This document shows positions 7,551 to 15,080 of a stretch of DNA of 20,562 nucleotides, piece after piece (positions within the stretch are counted from its first letter, which is position 1; every line of letters begins with the position of its first letter). The DNA is from Cellvibrionaceae bacterium. GTDB lineage: Bacteria; Pseudomonadota; Gammaproteobacteria; Pseudomonadales; Cellvibrionaceae. The DNA is taken from positions 1-20,562 of the forward strand of contig JAGKXA010000060.1 in assembly GCA_021151615.1 (NCBI GenBank). The letters run 5' to 3'. Position numbers and translations under genes: made by a program. Under the pieces are notes generated by a model that was not told the DNA's origin, did no database searches, and saw nothing but the letters and a program-made list of their open reading frames with translations.

Positions 7551-7732
7551 GCCAGAACTTTGTAATTTCTGGGTGGGTTCTGCATTTTTTGCATTATCTT
7601 AGGGCGATCGTGCCTTTTGGTGAGGCGATGTCTACGTTGTCATGGGTTAAATGTGTCGCTCCCTTTTACATTCATAGGTAAATTTGGAACTTTCATCAAA
7701 GAAAAGAACAATAGCGAGACGTTAATTATTTT

Positions 7733-7749
7733 CTGGCTTGAATTATGCA
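7733..7749 (+). promoter_or_regulatory. candidate sigma-54 (-24/-12) promoter of the exopolysaccharide unit
   Basis: The sequence CTGGCTTGAATTATGCA has GG at 7735-7736 and GC at 7747-7748 with exactly ten bases between, the invariant sigma-54 spacing. It matches 10 of 13 specified positions of YTGGCACG-N4-TTGCW. It would start transcription near 7760, about 30 bases before the ATG at 7791. Sigma-54 control of exopolysaccharide genes is known in several proteobacteria. A single match of this quality can occur by chance. Confidence 0.38.
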
Positions 7750-7779
7750 AATAGGTATCTAACTAGTAGTAAATCGCAT

Positions 7780-7785
7780 GGAGGT
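7780..7785 (+). promoter_or_regulatory. strong ribosome-binding site of the wcaJ-like gene
   Basis: GGAGGT lies five bases before the ATG at 7791, a near-perfect Shine-Dalgarno sequence. It fixes this start. Confidence 0.85.
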
Positions 7786-7790
7786 AATCA

Positions 7791-9248
7791 ATGAACAGTC
7801 ACCATGTTCCCCCTCTGGCTATTGGGTCGCAACATATGGTCAGTCAACCACCGGTCATCCGTTTTCATCATTCAAAGATTCTTGCGTTATTTCGTGCGCT
7901 TGATAGTGCAGTAATTGTTTTGCTGCTATCAAGTGCGCTGCATTTCTTTAGTGTCGAATGGTCTAACCTCCACACTATGTTCGCTATAAGCGCCGTAATT
8001 ATTTTTGGTTTCTTTGCGGAAACTAATGAGGTTTATTATTTATGGCGCGGCGATTCAATGTTGAAGCTGTCCCTGCAGTTGTTCCTCGCCTGGTTTGCCA
8101 CGTCGTTATTTCTTGTGTTCGCGACATTTTTGGCCTACCCGATAAATAATTCAGGTTTTTTCGCTGTGGGTTGTTGGCTGGCAATTACCCCCGTAGCGGT
8201 AATTACTATGCACATTGGTCGCCGTCTGTTATTGGCCAGGTTGCGAGCAAATCCAACCGAACCTCGTCGTGTAGCTATCGTCGGTGCCAATGATTTGGGG
8301 TTACGTGTATTGAATTCTATGCAAAGCATGCCTTGGCTAGGGTATAAAATCATGGGCTTTTACGATGACCGCGTAGCAAATAACGATGTGGATCGTCGAT
8401 TGGTCGGCCAACATATTGATGTGAAAGGTGGCCTTGAGCAGCTTTACGCAGATGCCCATGATGGCAAGTTGGATATTGTGTTTATTACGTTACCCATGCG
8501 CGCTGAGTTGCGTATGCATTCAGTCATTGATCGCCTTGCAGACACCACTGTATCCCCTTACTTGATTCCCGACGTTTTTAATTTCGATTTGCTGCATTCA
8601 CGGTTGACTTGTTTGCAGGGAATTCCCGCGCTGAGTATTTACGATTCACCCTTGGTGGATAATGGCTGGGCCAAGCGGTTGGAAGATTTTGTGTTGGGTT
8701 CACTGATGTTACTCGGACTTTCCATTCCTATGTTAGTGATTGCGGCGGGTGTAAAAATTACGTCCAAAGGCCCCGTATTTTTTAAACAAACGCGCTATGG
8801 TTTGGGCGGCGAACCAATCAAGGTGTGGAAGTTTCGTTCCATGAGTGTTTGCGAGGATGGTCCCAACGTGGCCCAGGCAAAAAAGTCTGATCCACGTGTA
8901 ACTCCTTTTGGTAACTTTTTGCGTCGTACCTCGCTGGATGAATTGCCGCAACTGTTTAATGTTATTTCTGGCAGCATGTCATTGGTTGGGCCTCGTCCTC
9001 ACGCGGTTGCGCATAATGAGTATTATCGTGGACAGATTAAAGGCTACATGCTTCGTCATAAAGTTAAACCTGGTATTACTGGTTTGGCACAAGTGAACGG
9101 ATTTCGTGGTGAAACCGAGACTCTGGATAAAATGTCCGGCCGCATTGCCTATGATCTGGAGTATATCCGCCATTGGTCACTCTTGCTGGATCTCAAAATA
9201 TTGTGGCAAACCATTTTTAAAGGATTTGTTGGCCAGCAGGCTTACTAA
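7791..9248 (+). CDS. wcaJ: undecaprenyl-phosphate glucose phosphotransferase (WcaJ/GumD type)
   Basis: This inner-membrane enzyme starts the repeat unit by moving a hexose-1-phosphate, usually glucose, from UDP-sugar to undecaprenyl phosphate. The 485-residue protein has the full WcaJ layout. Four membrane segments lie at about residues 31-145. A Rossmann-like domain follows (VAIVGANDLG, about 161-170), then a fifth hydrophobic segment (about 298-320). The catalytic bacterial sugar transferase domain has KFRSM (347-351), DELPQLFNVISGSMSLVGPRP (383-403) and KPGITG (426-431). Its stop overlaps the next start as TAATG. In xanthan clusters the same step is done by GumD. Sugar identity is inferred from the family and from the xanthan-type genes nearby. 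Confidence 0.93.
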   Translation: MNSHHVPPLAIGSQHMVSQPPVIRFHHSKILALFRALDSAVIVLLLSSALHFFSVEWSNLHTMFAISAVIIFGFFAETNEVYYLWRGDSMLKLSLQLFLAWFATSLFLVFATFLAYPINNSGFFAVGCWLAITPVAVITMHIGRRLLLARLRANPTEPRRVAIVGANDLGLRVLNSMQSMPWLGYKIMGFYDDRVANNDVDRRLVGQHIDVKGGLEQLYADAHDGKLDIVFITLPMRAELRMHSVIDRLADTTVSPYLIPDVFNFDLLHSRLTCLQGIPALSIYDSPLVDNGWAKRLEDFVLGSLMLLGLSIPMLVIAAGVKITSKGPVFFKQTRYGLGGEPIKVWKFRSMSVCEDGPNVAQAKKSDPRVTPFGNFLRRTSLDELPQLFNVISGSMSLVGPRPHAVAHNEYYRGQIKGYMLRHKVKPGITGLAQVNGFRGETETLDKMSGRIAYDLEYIRHWSLLLDLKILWQTIFKGFVGQQAY

Positions 9249-10420
9249 TGGTAGGCAATTGCAAATTGAGAAAGCGCAATGAGCATAGCGTTACTGTTTT
9301 AACGCTCGTCGGTCTAGTTACTGCAGGTTGCTCGTATGCTCAAACCCGGCAACCGGAGGAGGGGGTTGTGTTAGTTGCCGGGGCGCAGTATCAGGCAGAC
9401 AGCAATTTTTCACGCACTGCTGAAGCCAGTGATGAGCAAATTGCTCGTGCGCTGGTGGGGTTGGGATTTAATAAAACGATTTCAGCTCAGCAATTAGCTT
9501 TCAAAATTTCTACCAGTCAATACCGCTACGCGGAGCGTGACTATCTTAATGAAAGTGCCTGGGATGGAAGTGCAAGTTGGCGTAGTCGTTTTAGCCATAA
9601 TCTGAGCAGTGCGCTTACCATCGAGCGCATAGAAACCCCGGTTGATCAATTGGAGTTTACCGGGCTCGACCTGGTGGCAAAGGAAGATGCAAATGCGCGT
9701 TTACTCTTTGGTGAAAGCCAGCGCCTGGGGTTGGTGGTTGGTGGTCATCAATTGCGCCAGTCCCATTCTAATAGTGACCGTCAGTATCTGGATTTTGAAG
9801 ATCAGGATCTGTTTGCTGAAATGCGTTATCGAGCTCCCAGCACATCGCAAATCAGCTTGCGCTATCGAACGGGTGAGCGCAATTATGAGTTTCCTGCGTT
9901 GTTGGCGCAGGATCTGAATTTTGATTATCACCAATGGGAAATTGAAACTGGTTGGAAGTTAACCTCTCGCTCTGAGTTAACCGGTGTAGCAGGTTATTTT
10001 GAACGTGAGGGCGCTACTAACGATGACGAAGGTGCTTTGGCTGGTTTGACTTGGGCATGGCAGACAACTGCAAAGCTGGCGACCGAAATTGCTTATAGTT
10101 TGAATCAGCCTGCGCTCGGGGAATCAACAGATTCTCCGCTTGAAATAAATAATTCTTCAATCACGTTTCGCTGGAATTTGTCGACCAAGCTGCGCTGGAG
10201 TGCAAGCGGCAGTTATACCGAGTTTGAGTATGATAACCCTGAATCAGAGTCGCCGCGTATTGAGCGCAATATCGCAGTTACGCCGGTTGCGCTGGAGTGG
10301 GAGCTATCAGATAGTTTTCGCCTACGATTGGTCGCTCAATGGGTGGAACGACGCTCGCCAATATTGGCCCGTGATTATGATGGGCATTTAATTACAGGCG
10401 GATTGGTACTGGTGTTTTGA
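9248..10420 (+). CDS. epsL: EpsL-like outer-membrane beta-barrel protein of exopolysaccharide loci
   Basis: A 390-residue exported protein. The N-terminus has a hydrophobic signal (VTVLTLVGLVTAGCSYAQ). It could be cut by signal peptidase I after SYA/AQ. Alternatively it may be a lipoprotein through TAGC, although the lipobox lacks the usual Leu at -3. The mature part is rich in alternating aromatic and polar strands and ends in LVLVF, a terminal Phe typical of outer-membrane beta-barrels. It resembles EpsL proteins of Methylobacillus-type exopolysaccharide operons (beta-barrel porin 2-like). Its role, perhaps in export or cell-surface attachment, is not established. Its start overlaps the wcaJ stop by one base. 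Its 3' end overlaps the convergent glycosyltransferase gene by 29 bp. Confidence 0.75.
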   Translation: MVGNCKLRKRNEHSVTVLTLVGLVTAGCSYAQTRQPEEGVVLVAGAQYQADSNFSRTAEASDEQIARALVGLGFNKTISAQQLAFKISTSQYRYAERDYLNESAWDGSASWRSRFSHNLSSALTIERIETPVDQLEFTGLDLVAKEDANARLLFGESQRLGLVVGGHQLRQSHSNSDRQYLDFEDQDLFAEMRYRAPSTSQISLRYRTGERNYEFPALLAQDLNFDYHQWEIETGWKLTSRSELTGVAGYFEREGATNDDEGALAGLTWAWQTTAKLATEIAYSLNQPALGESTDSPLEINNSSITFRWNLSTKLRWSASGSYTEFEYDNPESESPRIERNIAVTPVALEWELSDSFRLRLVAQWVERRSPILARDYDGHLITGGLVLVF

Positions 10421-11636
10421 GCGTGTCCACGGTGTTCTTTTGGTGCCCGAGTTTTTCCAACGCATATTGATATTTATGGGCAGCGATACAGCCCCGCATT
10501 TGTTGCGCACACAAGGTTCTTTTGCGTGCAGCCAACGTCGAATCCAGAAAGATGTTTTTCAATACTTGCGCGGCTGAATTTGCATCTGCCTCAGCCCAGT
10601 GCGCATTGTTCAATCCATTAAACTCAGGGTGTGTCGAGCGCACAGCTTGTGCATGATAGGGAATCAGAAAGCTGTTGTCCTGATTGCAAAAATCCATGTT
10701 GCCTGACCAAGCGGTTACGAGTGTTGGTGTATCTAATAGCATGGCTTCGGCAATAGTGAGGCCAAATCCTTCCGAGCGGTGCAGGGATGCATAGATGTCC
10801 GATGCCTGCAAAAGCCCCAGAATATCCGCGCGACTCCAGTTTTGATCGATGAGTTGAATATTTGGATGTTGGGACATCAACGCCAGTAGTTCCTGCTTTT
10901 CTGTAGAATCCTTACCGCTGTTTGCTTTTAATATTAGATAAGCCTGGTCTTCCGGACTAAATGCTTGTGTGAAAGCGCGAACCAGCGCTTGCGGGTTTTT
11001 GCGTTCCATTGCGCTGCCGAAACTGAAAATATTGCTGATTAAAAATGCATTTTCGCTGATACCCAGACGAGTCCTTATTTCGGTTGTTGGTGCTTCTGTC
11101 GCAACCGGATGGGTAACTGTTAAAACGGGAATGCGCGTATAGCCTTGAATAACGTTAGTCGTGAATGTTGAAGGTGTGAATATCGCATTCATATAATTCA
11201 GAGCATTAATCCATTCGCGCGGGATAATTTCCAGCTCCCACGCCCAATAACCTATGTTGTAGGTTTGACGAAATTTTTTTAACCCCATTTGTAAGATTGC
11301 CGTTGGCAACATGGGGGGGTTCAAATGGAATATGCGGCATTGACAATCGCTTTCCAGATCATTGGCTGGCCAGTGCCACGCAATTTCTACGGGTTTGCGA
11401 AACCAATGTTCAACGCTGATACATTTCACCTGATAGCCATCGGCGGCGAGTTGCTGTGCACATAACCGGGCTGATTCACCTATACCGGAAATACTTTGAA
11501 AGAAGCCAATAACTTCAATTATCGGCTTTTCTTCTTCAGGAAAGTGCACCTTACTTTTGGGAATTATTCGATGCAACAGATGTGCCCGTAATTGCCGATA
11601 GGCAGAGCGCGCTAGTTTGTTCAGAAATGGTTTCAT
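10392..11636 (-). CDS. GT4-family glycosyltransferase, probable last sugar transferase
   Basis: A 414-residue GT-B fold retaining glycosyltransferase. The family 4 EX7E motif is clear: Glu289 and Glu297 in SEGFGLTIAEAM. The N-terminal half has GIGESARLC (about 51-59), a glycine-containing acceptor-side loop. There is no membrane segment; the basic start (MKPFLNKLARSAYRQLR) may associate with the membrane. It is the last gene of the minus-strand unit, 16 bp after the flippase gene, with GGA seven bases before the ATG. In xanthan synthesis the last sugar is added by GumI, which this protein does not resemble. It is the best candidate for the terminal residue of the repeat unit, with unknown sugar specificity. 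Confidence 0.83.
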   Translation of the reverse strand: MKPFLNKLARSAYRQLRAHLLHRIIPKSKVHFPEEEKPIIEVIGFFQSISGIGESARLCAQQLAADGYQVKCISVEHWFRKPVEIAWHWPANDLESDCQCRIFHLNPPMLPTAILQMGLKKFRQTYNIGYWAWELEIIPREWINALNYMNAIFTPSTFTTNVIQGYTRIPVLTVTHPVATEAPTTEIRTRLGISENAFLISNIFSFGSAMERKNPQALVRAFTQAFSPEDQAYLILKANSGKDSTEKQELLALMSQHPNIQLIDQNWSRADILGLLQASDIYASLHRSEGFGLTIAEAMLLDTPTLVTAWSGNMDFCNQDNSFLIPYHAQAVRSTHPEFNGLNNAHWAEADANSAAQVLKNIFLDSTLAARKRTLCAQQMRGCIAAHKYQYALEKLGHQKNTVDTLKTPVPIRL

Positions 11637-11652
11637 AATTTATCCAAATGAC

Positions 11653-13140
11653 TCAATGAAATCTGCACCATTGCTGAATGCGTAGCAAATGGGGTGATAT
11701 TTTTGCGGGTGCGATACTGAGAGCTTCCTGTAAAAAGTTTTTCGCTTCGGGTCTAAATACCAGCAAGCTAAGTGCTAAATAGCTAAATGCTCCAGTAGCT
11801 GCTGTCGATAGTATCTGTATTGTGAGTGGCCAGTCTTGCAAATGGCTTTTTACGGCCAGGCAGATACTTAACATTGTTGCTGAGGCAATATAGCTTGGAA
11901 CTATAGTTTTCATGATCATGGTGTATGAACAACCAAAATGATATTGAAAAATAACCAATCCCATTAACGCCGAAAAATACATAGAAACCAAATACGCGAG
12001 TGCGGCGAAGGTGAGTCCTTTTTGCACCCAAAAATATCCTAGTAATATGGTTACCAGCAGCAGGCACAAAGTAGTGGCCAGAACCCACAATGTATGTCCT
12101 TGTGCGGTAAGGGCTGCATTAATCTGGAAGCGGATCAGTAGCGGTGCCGAACCAATTGCAATTAAACTCATCAACTCGCCACTGGCACGCCATTTATCAC
12201 CAAACACGAGCACGATAAATTCAGGGGCTATAGCGGCTGTGCCGAAAAATATTGGTACTATGATGAAGCTGCTCATGCGCATTATGCGCAGGCAAGAAGT
12301 CGCTCGCGCTGTAACATCGTGCAGGCGAGCGAATGCGGGCAAGGCGGTTTGCTCGAGCGGGCGCACTATAATGTCCTGCAGAATAAAAAGTGCACGTCCT
12401 CCAATTCGATAAATTCCCAACGCCGCTGGGCCCAATAAAAAGCCTACGATAAATTCCAATACCGAATTGCATAATGTGTTAATTAACTGGGCCAGCATAA
12501 GTGGCGAGGAAAACCTTATTGCACTTTTCGCTTCTGACCAGCAGAGGGTGAAACTGGGCCACCAGCGCGCGCTAATTAAGGTAATTAGTGTTACCAGTAT
12601 TTGGCCGCTTAATTGTTGCCCTACCAGCGACCATACTCCATATCCTTGAAGTGCCATTAGCACCCCCGTTGCGCCCGAAATAAAACTGGCGCTGATACTG
12701 CGCAAGGCGATGGCTTTGAAGGCAAATTCCCGACGTAATTTCCCTTCATGAACAACCTTGATTCCTTCAAACAGGAAAATAATTAACATCGCTTGCAATA
12801 TTGGCGCTGCAGCTGGGTCATAGTAGTGGGCAGTAACAGGAACACCAAAAAACCAAATCAGCGCGATAAATAACAAGGCGTAAACTATGTTGATAAAAAA
12901 GCAGGTGGAAGCATATACATGGTTCCAGTCTTCGCGCTTGACTATCGCCTGGGATATACCGCCATTTAAAATAATTTTCCCCGCTTCCACGACCAGAATT
13001 GCAAATACAGCCAAACCAATTTCGGAGGGCGAGAGTATTCGCGAGATAATAATAAAAACCAAAAAGCTGACAATGCTCATGCTGCTTGCAGCAAGGCTCA
13101 TCCAGGCTGTGCTATTACCTAATTGCTGTTTTAAACCCAT
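11653..13140 (-). CDS. wzx: Wzx/GumJ-type lipid-linked oligosaccharide flippase
   Basis: A 495-residue integral membrane protein with about 12-14 hydrophobic segments and few charged stretches, in the polysaccharide biosynthesis/MOP exporter family. It starts MGLKQQLGNSTAWMSLA, followed by FLVFIIISRILSPSEIGLAVFA, which is a common start in this family. The EFAFKAIALRSISASFISGATGVLMA region is also typical. It should flip the undecaprenyl-linked repeat unit across the inner membrane, as GumJ does for xanthan. It lies 21 bp behind the GT26 gene and 16 bp before the GT4 gene, and its ribosome-binding site is weak. A rightward open frame of 133 codons inside it is only a shadow. Confidence 0.9.
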   Translation of the reverse strand: MGLKQQLGNSTAWMSLAASSMSIVSFLVFIIISRILSPSEIGLAVFAILVVEAGKIILNGGISQAIVKREDWNHVYASTCFFINIVYALLFIALIWFFGVPVTAHYYDPAAAPILQAMLIIFLFEGIKVVHEGKLRREFAFKAIALRSISASFISGATGVLMALQGYGVWSLVGQQLSGQILVTLITLISARWWPSFTLCWSEAKSAIRFSSPLMLAQLINTLCNSVLEFIVGFLLGPAALGIYRIGGRALFILQDIIVRPLEQTALPAFARLHDVTARATSCLRIMRMSSFIIVPIFFGTAAIAPEFIVLVFGDKWRASGELMSLIAIGSAPLLIRFQINAALTAQGHTLWVLATTLCLLLVTILLGYFWVQKGLTFAALAYLVSMYFSALMGLVIFQYHFGCSYTMIMKTIVPSYIASATMLSICLAVKSHLQDWPLTIQILSTAATGAFSYLALSLLVFRPEAKNFLQEALSIAPAKISPHLLRIQQWCRFH

Positions 13141-13161
13141 ATCAGTGGTTCACTTATAATA

Positions 13162-13902
13162 TCAGTGCAGACTTTTTCCTTGCCGTAAGCACAATTGTAA
13201 AAATACTACAATATCGAGCGTATAACGACGTAATAATCTGCCTGGCTCCAGACATAAACGATAAAACCATTCCAAGCGCAGTTTTTGTATCGTTTTCGGT
13301 GCGCGCGGTTTTTCGCCGGCCAGGAAATCCAGCAGTGCTCCAACACCGATAAGTACTTTGGCGTTTAATTGTTGGCGATGTTTGAGAATCCAATGCTCTT
13401 GATTGGGATTTCCCATGGCGATTAGCACCACATTGGCGCCGCTGGAATTAATGGCTTCTACCAAGTCCTCGGCATTGCTCGCCTCGTCGTAGCCGTTGCG
13501 ATAACCAACAATGTCAATCTGCAAATCTGTTTGTAAGTTTTGCGCTGCTTTCATGGCAATTCCTGGTTTTGCGCCAACCAGAAAAACTCTGGCATCTTTG
13601 CCCAGATGCTGTAAAAACAAAGGTGTGAAATCTGTACCGTTTAAATTTTCGCGAAATTGTTTTCGATGAATTAACCAGGTTGCAATATCAATGCCTACAC
13701 CGTCATTCACAATAATGGTATTGCTGTTGGCCAATTCATTTTTTAACGGTTGGCATTGCACAATAAAATTAGTATTCGCAAATAGTAATGTGGTTTGCTG
13801 ATGTTCCATATTGTCGCGCAGTTGGCGAGACAGATCTTTACTACTGGTTGAATGAATGAAAAATCCCCCCAACGGAATAACTTCAAATAATTTATTGCTC
13901 AT
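13162..13902 (-). CDS. WecG/TagA/CpsF-family (GT26) glycosyltransferase, GumM-type
   Basis: A 246-residue GT26 enzyme that would add the second sugar to the lipid-linked primer on the cytoplasmic face. Typical motifs are FANTN (Thr44), NDGVGI (Asp67, the likely base), GTDFTP (89-94) and GNPNQEHW (164-171). The basic C-terminal appendage RAPKTIQKLRLEWFYRL is involved in membrane binding in this family. In xanthan clusters the GT26 member GumM adds glucose to make the cellobiose backbone, so the same reaction is inferred here. An ATG at 13902 overlaps the GumK stop as TGATG. A GTG at 13905 is also possible, because GGAGGT lies nine bases before the ATG and six before the GTG. Confidence 0.9.
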   Translation of the reverse strand: MSNKLFEVIPLGGFFIHSTSSKDLSRQLRDNMEHQQTTLLFANTNFIVQCQPLKNELANSNTIIVNDGVGIDIATWLIHRKQFRENLNGTDFTPLFLQHLGKDARVFLVGAKPGIAMKAAQNLQTDLQIDIVGYRNGYDEASNAEDLVEAINSSGANVVLIAMGNPNQEHWILKHRQQLNAKVLIGVGALLDFLAGEKPRAPKTIQKLRLEWFYRLCLEPGRLLRRYTLDIVVFLQLCLRQGKSLH

Positions 13903-15068
13903 CACACAAATACCTCCGTATCACTAAATTTATGTGGAGCCAGCATCCGCTCAGTCACTTGTTGCCAATTAAGGACGGTGTGTTTGTCGATGACGGTGCT
14001 GGGTGACAACGCGCGCGTAATCGCGGCAACGATCGATTCTTCGTTGCCAATTTCATAGCCAAAACGATTGGTGTAATCCGCCGCAATGTAATGGGGGCAA
14101 ATTGCCGGGAGACCAAAAAAAGCGTATTGAGTCAGCTTGAGTGATGTATCGCGCAGATAAGCGGGCAGATTGACACTGGAGTAGGGCGCTATGCCCAAGG
14201 TGGCGTGCTTGATGTACGGCAAGGTTTGGTTGAATGGCATTTCGCCATAAACGCTGACGTTACTGCCATAGTCCGGATGCCGTGGATGGCAGGAGCCGAT
14301 AATGTGGAAATGAATGTGCGGAAACTGTCGGGACGCAATAACAAAAAATTCGGGATCAAACAGCATGGAGCCGACTGATATTGCATGTATTCCTTCCGCA
14401 TAGGGTGACGGATTAGCTCTTTCAGCAATATCAGGATCTATTCCCTGTGGTGCGAAGACCAGGTTGTGCGTTGCGGGAATGGTATCGGCGAGTGCTTTGG
14501 ATGGCAGTACGATAGTGTCAATTTTTTTAGCAATGCGCTTGAACGTTCTACTGACATAAGCGGCGACATCAATGGTGTCGAGTGCATCGGAAGCGCGATA
14601 GATAACTTTGGCTTTGGGATTCAACCGTTTAATGAGATCAAAAAAAATCGGCGCTACACCGCTTTCAAGAATGATCACATCCGAGTCAGCGATCCAGTCG
14701 CGCAGCACACTGTTCAAACCATAGCTGTAGAGATGATACATCAATGATTCAAATGGCCTCACGCGGATGGGATGGATTAAGGTTTTCCATAAATAACATT
14801 CCACGCCTTCATAAAACACAATTTTATTGGCCTGGTCGTCTAGCGAAATTCGGGGGTCTTGTTTATACCGTGATAAAAAGCTGTAACGCAGGGAAAAAAA
14901 ACGTGTGCATCCCGTCTTGGCTAGTTCCGCCGCAATAAAATGCATTCCGGCTTTCCGCGGCGAACGATAGTCATGCGCCGACAGCAATAAAAATTTTGGT
15001 CGGGTAGATGCCGGCCGAATCGTGTCTAGCGGAAGATTTAATTCTATGGCAGCAGTGGGTAGGGACAT
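13902..15068 (-). CDS. gumK: glucuronosyltransferase GumK (GT70)
   Basis: GumK transfers glucuronic acid from UDP-glucuronate to the mannose of the lipid-linked xanthan trisaccharide, on the inner face of the inner membrane. This 388-residue protein aligns closely with what I recall of Xanthomonas GumK throughout. It shares LLSAHDYRSPRKAG near the start, RFFSLRYSFLSR, RASDALDTI, PSPYAEGIHA, GSMLFDPEFFV and VYGEM. Asp161 in RASDALDTI corresponds to the catalytic Asp157 of GumK. The start is set at ATG 15068, because AAGGAG lies six bases upstream. An in-frame ATG at 15083 lacks such a site and lies inside the GH5 end. It lies 11 bp after the GH5 stop and overlaps the GT26 start. Confidence 0.92.
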   Translation of the reverse strand: MSLPTAAIELNLPLDTIRPASTRPKFLLLSAHDYRSPRKAGMHFIAAELAKTGCTRFFSLRYSFLSRYKQDPRISLDDQANKIVFYEGVECYLWKTLIHPIRVRPFESLMYHLYSYGLNSVLRDWIADSDVIILESGVAPIFFDLIKRLNPKAKVIYRASDALDTIDVAAYVSRTFKRIAKKIDTIVLPSKALADTIPATHNLVFAPQGIDPDIAERANPSPYAEGIHAISVGSMLFDPEFFVIASRQFPHIHFHIIGSCHPRHPDYGSNVSVYGEMPFNQTLPYIKHATLGIAPYSSVNLPAYLRDTSLKLTQYAFFGLPAICPHYIAADYTNRFGYEIGNEESIVAAITRALSPSTVIDKHTVLNWQQVTERMLAPHKFSDTEVFV

Positions 15069-15074
15069 ACATTG

Positions 15075-15080
15075 CTCCTT
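15075..15080 (-). promoter_or_regulatory. ribosome-binding site deciding the gumK start
   Basis: AAGGAG on the minus strand, six bases before the ATG at 15068. It lies immediately after the GH5 stop codon and argues against the upstream in-frame ATG at 15083. Confidence 0.8.

Larger units (their letters stand above)
7482..7790. other. intergenic region between the metallopeptidase and exopolysaccharide genes
   Basis: This 309-bp divergent gap is AT-rich and has no supported gene. It holds the 9-bp inverted repeat at 7526-7550, a candidate sigma-54 promoter at 7733-7749 and the strong ribosome-binding site of the first exopolysaccharide gene at 7780-7785. A GCA-flanked T-run (TGCATTTTTTGCA) lies around 7580-7592. 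It is the natural place for regulation of the + strand exopolysaccharide unit. Confidence 0.6.

Noticed and set aside
12011..12412. A 133-codon rightward open frame inside the flippase gene
   Set aside because: It lies wholly opposite a clear membrane protein gene, has no recognisable domain and no ribosome-binding context.
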